The translations under genes were made by a program, and so were the position numbers. Below are positions 15,797-20,131 of a DNA stretch of 20,131 nt, piece after piece. Each line of letters begins with the position of its first letter. The stretch's first letter is position 1. Under the pieces are notes generated by a model. The model saw nothing but the letters and a program-made list of their open reading frames with translations, made no database searches and was not told the DNA's origin. The DNA comes from Pseudomonadota bacterium. Its GTDB lineage: Bacteria; Pseudomonadota; Alphaproteobacteria; Caulobacterales; Caulobacteraceae. The DNA lies in the NCBI GenBank assembly GCA_023424215.1, contig JAFAEC010000062.1, positions 1 to 20,131 on the forward strand. Direction: 5' to 3'.

Positions 15797-16065
15797 CAGA
15801 ATTCGCTTCAACCCTGCGGGGGCAAGGAGCGGCTCGGCGGCATCACCAAGCACGGAGATCGCTACCTCCGCCAGATGTTGGTGGTCGGCGCCCTTGCGGT
15901 GGTGCGCTAAGCCGTCATGAACGGCACACGCCGGCCGTGGCTGGTCCAGTTGCTCGCCCGTCGAACGCCGAAGGTCGCGGCCGTCGCTCTGGCCAACAAG
16001 ACCGCGCGATGGCCTGGGCGATCATGACGTCGGGTGAGCGCTACAGGGAGCCGCTGGCGGCATAA
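15797..16065 (+). pseudogene. IS110-family transposase, C-terminal remnant
   Basis: The translation contains GGKERLGGITKHGDRYLRQM, LVVGALAVVR, then after an in-frame TAA at 15908-15910, RRPWLVQLLARRTPKVAAVA and LANKTAR, then after a one-base frameshift near 16008, MAWAIMTSGERYREPLAA and a stop at 16063-16065. This is the conserved C-terminal (Tnp_20-type) region of IS110/IS116/IS902 transposases, which use a DEDD plus serine mechanism. The N-terminal two-thirds is missing and two lesions disrupt the rest, so it is inactive. Confidence 0.85.
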
Positions 16066-16331
16066 AGACAGGTCAAGGCTGGGCACCGAGGCCGACGAAC
16101 TCGGGAACGGCGGAGAGCATGTAATGCGGCAGCCGGTCGACACCGGAAGGCGGGAATCCCACTTTGGCCAGAGCGCCTCGAGCGCGTGGTTCTGATCGGG
16201 ACCCGGCTTCGCGGAAGGCGTAGTGTCCAGCGGTCATGCGTACGCACCAACAGGTCGAACACATGGCTGCGCCGACCCAGCTCAGCAGAACGTCAGATCA
16301 ACCCTTGCCAACGGGGAGCCGTCCACAGATA
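15797..16331 (+). mobile_element. IS110/IS1111-type insertion sequence remnant, 3' part
   Basis: The transposase remnant is followed by about 265 bp of non-coding DNA that ends in CCCTTGCCAACGGGGAGCCG and TCCACAGAT (about 16302-16331), which resembles the right end of IS110-type elements that I remember from alphaproteobacteria. The left part of the element is deleted; the flagellin stop codon lies only about 95 bp upstream of the remnant. The exact ends are uncertain. Confidence 0.55.
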
Positions 16332-16367
16332 GGCTGCGTCGACGTCAGGCTGCTCATGTCGCGAAGC

Positions 16368-16556
16368 CTAGGTATTGTCGTAGGGGCGCCCGCGATCGCC
16401 CATCAGGTTCCAGCCTGCATTCGTTGGCCAGAATCCGCTCTTTCCTCGGCGCTCTGCAAGACCGAGCACGACGAGCTTCTCACTCTCGTCGCGGTTCTCA
16501 GTCCGCGTCTCGTCCACGATATTGAGGAGGGCGTCGATTCGGTCAGCGTCGATCAT
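16368..16556 (-). CDS. Small orphan ORF, possibly winged-helix fragment (62 aa)
   Basis: A 62-residue frame starting MIDADRIDALLNIVDETRTE and ending in GLAERRGKSGFWPTNAGWNL then MGDRGRPYDNT. The pattern resembles the end of a small winged-helix protein (GLxxRRGxxGFW-x-T-xAGWxLMGDRGR), and the reading frame shows biased codon use, so it may be a real small gene or the tail of a lost one. No ribosome binding site is visible before the ATG at 16554-16556. Function unknown. Confidence 0.4.
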   Translation of the reverse strand: MIDADRIDALLNIVDETRTENRDESEKLVVLGLAERRGKSGFWPTNAGWNLMGDRGRPYDNT

Positions 16557-16873
16557 TTGCAGACATTACAGTGCAGTATCGAGGGGGGAAACGGCGCTGG
16601 CGCCACAGCCTGGCGACTCGTGTGGAGTGTCGCGTTTCGGAGCGTGATACAGAGTCGGTTCCCGGCGCATCTGAGAACCTGAGCGACCATCGCCGTCCGT
16701 GACTCTTGGCGTCCGCGCCGCAGCCGCATCCACCTGGCAGGGCCTCGACTTCGGCCTGCGTGGACGTGCAACGTCAGGCCGGCCCGCACGATCCGCAATC
16801 GCCACTCGCGGACGCGGCCTGCTCGCCTGGATGTGGTGACCGGAATGGCGGCCGGCGCGCTTTCCGATCACGC
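16557..16873. other. Stretch without identifiable genes
   Basis: Open frames on both strands overlap without clear codon bias or motifs. I see no repeat or RNA element here. It is probably decayed sequence between the small ORF and the gene fragments that follow. Confidence 0.4.
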
Positions 16874-17207
16874 TCAGTTGGCGACGGGCGCCCCGGCGAC
16901 CTGTTTGACGAGCGCCCGCAGTCGGCCGAAGGCGTCCTGATTGGTCGTTGCGCCGGCAACGGCCCGCCGCGTGCCTGGATCCTAGTAGACCAGGGCGTCC
17001 CAGAGCCGCTGCGCCAGTAGAACGGCCGGGAGCCGACCTGCTTGATGCAAATCCCAGACCCGTCCCGGCATAGGCGTAGCGGAACGCACCGGCGGCACCA
17101 TCCCGGCAGTCGAGAAGCCACTCGGGATCAGACATCGAGGAGATCTCCTCCGGCAGAATGGCCTCGTGGTCCGCGGCCGGCGCGAGGTCGAGATCGCCGC
17201 ACGTCAT
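16874..17207 (-). pseudogene. Decayed gene of unknown family with internal stop
   Basis: The start MTCGDLDLAPAADHEAILPE (ATG at 17205-17207) overlaps the stop of the preceding frame. After EWLLDCRDGAAGAFRYAYAG the coding frame appears to shift, and the 3' part reads LPAVLLAQRLWDALVY, an in-frame TAG at 16982-16984, then DPGTRRAVAGATTNQDAFGR and LRALVKQVAGAPVAN with a stop at 16874-16876. Strong third-position G/C in these pieces supports former coding use. I do not recognise the family. Confidence 0.5.
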
Positions 17208-17446
17208 CGGTCCGCGCCTTCGAGATCCAGGTCGAGGATGAGCGCTCCGGTCCCCACCTGGGCGGTGCGCCGCATCGCGGGTCGCTCGCCCGGGCGCCAG
17301 GGGTCGAGATGCGAGACACGGTAGGCGGCGTCCGGTCCGCTGCTCTCCGACAGGGCGCGTTCGGCCGGGGCGTGCAGACGAACTCGACCTCCAGATCGGT
17401 CCGGGTGGCTCTTGCAAGCGCGAACCCTGGCCGCCCAGATCCGCAA
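17204..17446 (-). pseudogene. Probable decayed gene, coupled to the next fragment
   Basis: The frame ending ERALSESSGPDAAYRVSHL, then DPWRPGERPAMRRTAQVGTG and ALILDLDLEGADR, has marked third-position G/C, but its upstream half loses that bias and another frame (LARATRTDLEVEFVC) takes over near 17400, which suggests a frameshift. It ends with an ATGA overlap onto the following fragment, as in an operon. Not recognised; an intact 80-residue gene from an in-frame ATG at 17446 is possible. Confidence 0.4.
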
Positions 17447-17540
17447 ACGTCAGATACGGCGCGAGCGCCCGCTCGCACCCACTGCTTCGGTTCAGCTTGT
17501 AGCAGGCCAGCACCCCGCGGCGCCTGGCTATACGCATTCC

Positions 17541-17640
17541 CGCATGACTACGCGCATGTGATTAATCGCATAAAATAGAAACATGTTGAAAACCGCATAA
17601 GATCGCCTCATGCTGAATATCACATAAGAGGCGCGTCATG
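17541..17640 (+). promoter_or_regulatory. Iterated operator/promoter region of the second hipBA
   Basis: Four CGCATRA-like boxes start at 17541 (CGCATGA), 17567 and 17594 (CGCATAA) and 17621 (CACATAA), with spacings of 26, 27 and 27 bp. Each is followed after 7-9 bases by CATG (17555, 17582, 17609, 17637), the last of which contains the hipB start codon. The region is AT-rich, unlike its surroundings, with TAAAAT at 17571-17576 as a possible -10 box. Multiple HipB operators are known for E. coli hipBA; repression at these boxes is inference. Confidence 0.65.
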
Positions 17641-17889
17641 AGCAGGATCGCCAGATCCCCGAAACAACTTGGGCTGCTGATCCGAGGGCACCGCAAGGCT
17701 CGCGACATGAGCCAGAGCGAACTCGCGGATCTGGCGGGGCTGCGTCAGGAAATGATCTCCAAGATCGAGAACGGCCAGCCTGGCTCCCGGCTATCCTCGA
17801 TCTACGCCCTGCTGGCCGCCCTGAACCTGGAAATGACAGTCCAGCCGCGGACGAAGAGCGCCCCGGACGACATCGCGGACAACTTCTGA
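17638..17889 (+). CDS. hipB: HipB antitoxin (XRE family)
   Basis: An 83-residue HTH_XRE protein of canonical HipB size. The DNA-binding domain is about residues 9-66: QLGLLIRGHRKARDMSQSEL, then ADLAGLRQEMISKIENGQPG and LSSIYALLAALNLEMTVQPR. A short flexible acidic tail (APDDIADNF) ends the protein, as in HipB, where the tail contacts HipA or targets it for degradation. It neutralises the HipA encoded next and represses the operon. The start ATG lies inside the last upstream repeat, with GAGGCG six bases upstream. The stop overlaps the hipA start by one base (TGATG), so the two are coupled. It is unlike the 202-residue HipB of the island. Confidence 0.9.
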   Translation: MSRIARSPKQLGLLIRGHRKARDMSQSELADLAGLRQEMISKIENGQPGSRLSSIYALLAALNLEMTVQPRTKSAPDDIADNF

Positions 17890-19217
17890 TGGGACGGCCC
17901 AGGACCCATCCCCCGCTCAACGTTCTGATTAACGGCCGGCTCGCCGGCCGCCTGCAGAAGGACGCCGGCGGCGCCGTGAGCTTTCAGTACGACCGGAGCT
18001 GGCTGGACTGGGCGAACGCATTTCCGGTGTCCCTGTCCCTGCCGCTCCGGCAATCCGCCTGGCGCGGCGAGCCGGTGGCGGCGGTGTTCGACAACCTGCT
18101 GCCCGACAGCCCGGCGGTGCGCCGCCAGGTGGCGGAGAGAACCGGGGCGAGGGGCGCCGACTCCTACAGTCTGCTGGAGCAGATCGGGCGCGACTGTATC
18201 GGCGCGATGCAATTCCTTCCCGACGGGATGGACGCCGATGTCTCCGGGGCCGTCGTGGGCGAGGAAATCAGCGACGCCGAAATCGAGAGCCTGCTCGCGA
18301 ATCTCTCTCGCGCGCCCCTGGGGGTCGATCCCGACGAGGGCTTCCGGATCTCCCTCGCGGGCGCCCAGGAAAAGACGGCCCTGCTGTTCCACGAGGGACG
18401 ATGGAAGCGTCCCGTCGGGACGACGCCGACCAGCCACATCTTCAAGCCCCAGCTCGGCAAGATTCCGACGGCCTCCGGAGAGGTGGACCTGAGCCACAGC
18501 GTCGACAACGAGCACTACTGCCTGGCGCTGATGCGCGCCTTCGGGCTGGAGACGGCAAGGACGGAGATCGCCACTTTCGGGAAGAAGCGGGTTCTCGTGG
18601 TCGAACGGTTCGACCGGATCTGGAGAGCCGACGGCCGTCTTCTGCGGCTTCCCCAGGAGGACCTGTGCCAGGCGCTGTCTGTCCCCTCGAGCCGGAAATA
18701 CCAGGACAAGGGCGGACCTGGAGTGCTGCAGATCCTGGGGCGCCTGCAGGAGGCGGATGACCCCGGACGCGACCGGGCGGCCTTCTTCCGCAGCCAGATA
18801 CTATTCTGGCTGATCGGCGCCACGGACGGCCACGCCAAGAATTTCAGCCTCTTCCTCCGCCCGGGCGGGCGGTTCGAGCTGACGCCGTTCTACGACGTCC
18901 TCACCGCCCAGCCTGCGTTCGACCGGAAACAGATCCGGCACAGGGAGTATCGTCTGGCCATGAGCCTGGGAGCCAGGCCGCATTACCGGGTCGACGACGT
19001 GCTCGGGCGGCATTTCGTCGAAAGCGGCAAGGCCGCCGGCCTGGGCCCGACACTCATGCGCAGGGTGATCGACGAGGTCCTGGGGGCGGCGCAGGCGGCG
19101 CCCGAGCTGGCCCTTTGCGAGATGCCCGCCGATTTCCATCCGCAGGCCCACGAGGCGATCACCGCGATCCTGCCCCGGCGCCTCGCGATGCTCGAGACGG
19201 CGTACGAGGCGCTTTGA
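17889..19217 (+). CDS. hipA: HipA serine/threonine kinase toxin (E. coli-like)
   Basis: A 442-residue HipA, the same size as the E. coli protein (440). The N-subdomain covers about 10-110 with AVFDNLLPDSPAVRR at 65-79. The autophosphorylation loop is ISLAGAQEKTAL at 154-165 with S155, the ATP lysine is K186 in HIFKPQ, the catalytic loop is ATDGHAKNFS at 311-320 with D313, and the metal-binding aspartate is D336 in FYDVL. All catalytic residues are present, so it is predicted active. The E. coli relative phosphorylates glutamyl-tRNA synthetase and produces persistence; the target here may be that or another aminoacyl-tRNA synthetase. It is coupled to hipB and followed by a terminator-like hairpin. 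It is clearly a different branch from the HipA in the island. Confidence 0.93.
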   Translation: MGRPRTHPPLNVLINGRLAGRLQKDAGGAVSFQYDRSWLDWANAFPVSLSLPLRQSAWRGEPVAAVFDNLLPDSPAVRRQVAERTGARGADSYSLLEQIGRDCIGAMQFLPDGMDADVSGAVVGEEISDAEIESLLANLSRAPLGVDPDEGFRISLAGAQEKTALLFHEGRWKRPVGTTPTSHIFKPQLGKIPTASGEVDLSHSVDNEHYCLALMRAFGLETARTEIATFGKKRVLVVERFDRIWRADGRLLRLPQEDLCQALSVPSSRKYQDKGGPGVLQILGRLQEADDPGRDRAAFFRSQILFWLIGATDGHAKNFSLFLRPGGRFELTPFYDVLTAQPAFDRKQIRHREYRLAMSLGARPHYRVDDVLGRHFVESGKAAGLGPTLMRRVIDEVLGAAQAAPELALCEMPADFHPQAHEAITAILPRRLAMLETAYEAL

Positions 19218-19269
19218 CGCGGACCTCATTCTGGCGCGACCCCTGTCCCGGCGTCCGGCCCGTTCAGCG

Positions 19270-19302
19270 GACCCGCCCTCTACGGGGGCGCCGCGGGTTT
19301 TT
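19270..19302 (+). terminator. Probable Rho-independent terminator of hipBA
   Basis: ACCCGC at 19271-19276 pairs with GCGGGT at 19293-19298, with further GC pairing possible inside, and is followed by a run of five T at 19298-19302. Its position about 55 bp after the hipA stop fits transcript ending. Confidence 0.6.
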
Positions 19303-19381
19303 CATGTGGCGCGAGTTCTGGTTTCTTATGTTGCACGCTTTCTGGTTTTTCGCGTCGCGCCATTTCTGGTGTTTTCTGTCA
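19286..19381 (+). repeat. 24-bp tandem repeat with TTCTGGTTT core
   Basis: TTCTGGT recurs at 19316, 19340 and 19364, exactly 24 bp apart, and the in-phase unit before it (GGTTTTT at 19296) is a degenerate fourth copy. Because 24 is a multiple of three, each unit encodes eight residues; from an ATG at 19304 the frame reads MWREFWFLMLHAFWFFASRH and FWCFLSRD, and runs to a stop at 19499-19501 (65 residues). Whether it is translated is unknown; no ribosome site is evident. Confidence 0.55.
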
Positions 19382-19580
19382 CGAGATCCGAGGCGAAGGT
19401 TGACCGGCGGGTGGCGGCCTCACGCCGGGCGGCGAGCTACAGAGGTTCCATCCGGAGGACTTCGCACAGGCGAATGGCGCGTCGCCCGGCCGGAAACATG
19501 AGCGCGGCGCGCTCTTGGGGCATCGGTGGTCGCCTGGCGCCTGGCCGTCAGCCTGAGGCCTTCGCGGTGGCCCCGCCGGC
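19382..19580. other. Intergenic stretch between repeat and NodT-type gene
   Basis: Apart from the tail of the short frame that begins at 19304, I see no gene, RNA or clear terminator for the minus-strand gene that ends at 19581. Confidence 0.3.
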
Positions 19581-20131
19581 TCAGCCCTCGCCCGACCAGC
19601 CCCCCGCCAGCGCCTTGAACAGGGCGATCTGGTAGGTGGTGACCAGGGCGTCCGAGGCGGCCAGCTGGGCGTCGGCGGCGGCGAGGGTCCGTTCCGCGTC
19701 GAGCACCGACAGGAAGCTGTCCGCGCCCGCGTCGAAGCGCAGCCGCGACAGCCGCGCCGCCTCGGCGGCCTGGTCCCGCGCGGCCTGCAGGGCGGCGCGA
19801 CGGTCCAGTTCGTTGGCGTAGCTGGCCAGCGCCGTCTCGGTCTCCTGCAGGGCGACCAGAACCGTCTGGTCGAAGCGCGCCAGCGCCGCCCCGGAGGCCG
19901 CGTCGGCCTGCTCGATCCGCGCCCGGGCGGCGAGGACGTTGGGGAAGGACCAGCTGATCAGCGGCCCGACGCTGAATCGGAAATTCTCGCTGTCGCCCAG
20001 CCCGCCGGCGTCCAGGGCCGTGGCCCCGAGGCCGCCGCCGAGGGTGATGCGCGGAAACAGGTCGGCCGTCGCCACATTGACCCGCGCCGCGGCGGCGGCG
20101 AGTTCGCGCCCGGCGCGGCGCACGTCGGGGC
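19581..20131 (-). CDS. NodT/OprM-type outer membrane efflux protein, C-terminal part
   Basis: This is the last about 182 codons of an efflux transporter outer membrane subunit; the gene continues past the window edge. These trimeric channels pair with RND pumps and membrane-fusion proteins to export drugs or metals. The retained part has the family features PDVRRAGRELAAAAARVNVA, then TADLFPRITLGGGLG, a strand region LISWSFPNV, and the long helix region ARIEQADAASGAALARFDQT, then VLVALQETETALASYANE. The C-terminal repeat motif is SRLRFDAGADSFLSVLDAER, followed by TYQIALFKALAGGW. This closely follows the NodT subfamily ending. The N-terminal lipobox cannot be checked here. Confidence 0.93.
   Translation of the reverse strand, partial: PDVRRAGRELAAAAARVNVATADLFPRITLGGGLGATALDAGGLGDSENFRFSVGPLISWSFPNVLAARARIEQADAASGAALARFDQTVLVALQETETALASYANELDRRAALQAARDQAAEAARLSRLRFDAGADSFLSVLDAERTLAAADAQLAASDALVTTYQIALFKALAGGWSGEG

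Noticed and set aside
16236..16682. 148-codon plus-strand frame after the IS remnant
   Set aside because: It begins inside the IS end and crosses the small minus-strand frame; there is no motif or coding bias.
17541..17640. CRISPR-like repeat array
   Set aside because: The 26-27-bp period consists of short 7-base boxes with no conserved long repeat and no unique spacers; its position before hipB fits operators.

Overview
The window is GC-rich DNA with strong G/C bias at third codon positions and frequent GGAG-type ribosome binding sites. The gene set (acetyl-CoA synthetase, a cystathionine gamma-synthase-family enzyme, an MHS-type transporter, a NodT-type outer membrane efflux protein, and a flagellin starting MSASIITNRSAL) points to an alphaproteobacterium. 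The flagellin N-terminus resembles Caulobacter-type flagellins, so a member of Caulobacterales such as Brevundimonas or a relative is my best inference. No rRNA, tRNA or CRISPR array was seen.

Layout. Positions 1-3822 are ordinary chromosome: the start of a UDP-glucose 6-dehydrogenase (minus), acs (minus), and a divergent cystathionine gamma-synthase-family gene (plus). Positions about 3753-10136 look like an integrated island bounded by an imperfect 73-bp direct repeat (69/73 identical) of the 3' end of that enzyme gene. It carries an excisionase-like HTH protein, a small XRE regulator, a hypothetical protein with a hydrophobic leader, a HipB/HipA pair with unusual features, and a VirD2-type relaxase. 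No integrase is visible. Positions 10130-12203 return to chromosome with a MAPEG-family protein overlapping an MHS-family transporter gene (minus). Positions 12204-17640 are accessory and partly decayed: two tiny overlapping genes, an oversized flagellin whose surface region holds three related modules, the 3' remnant of an IS110-family transposon, a small orphan ORF and a stretch with decayed genes. Positions 17541-19217 hold a second, E. coli-like HipBA pair behind a set of four about 27-bp repeats, followed by a terminator and a 24-bp tandem repeat. The window ends inside a NodT/OprM-type outer membrane protein gene (minus).

How the genes relate. The relaxase, excisionase-like protein and XRE repressor are typical cargo of mobilizable or conjugative islands, and the HipBA pair would fit a stabilisation or growth-control role for the island. 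The second HipBA pair lies close to IS debris and pseudogenes, which marks 12.2-19.5 kb as a second site of gene acquisition and loss. The points most worth following are the island in the 3' end of a metabolic gene, HipB with a long C-terminal extension next to HipA with an acidic loop, the triple-module flagellin, and the iterated operator-like repeats before the second hipBA.
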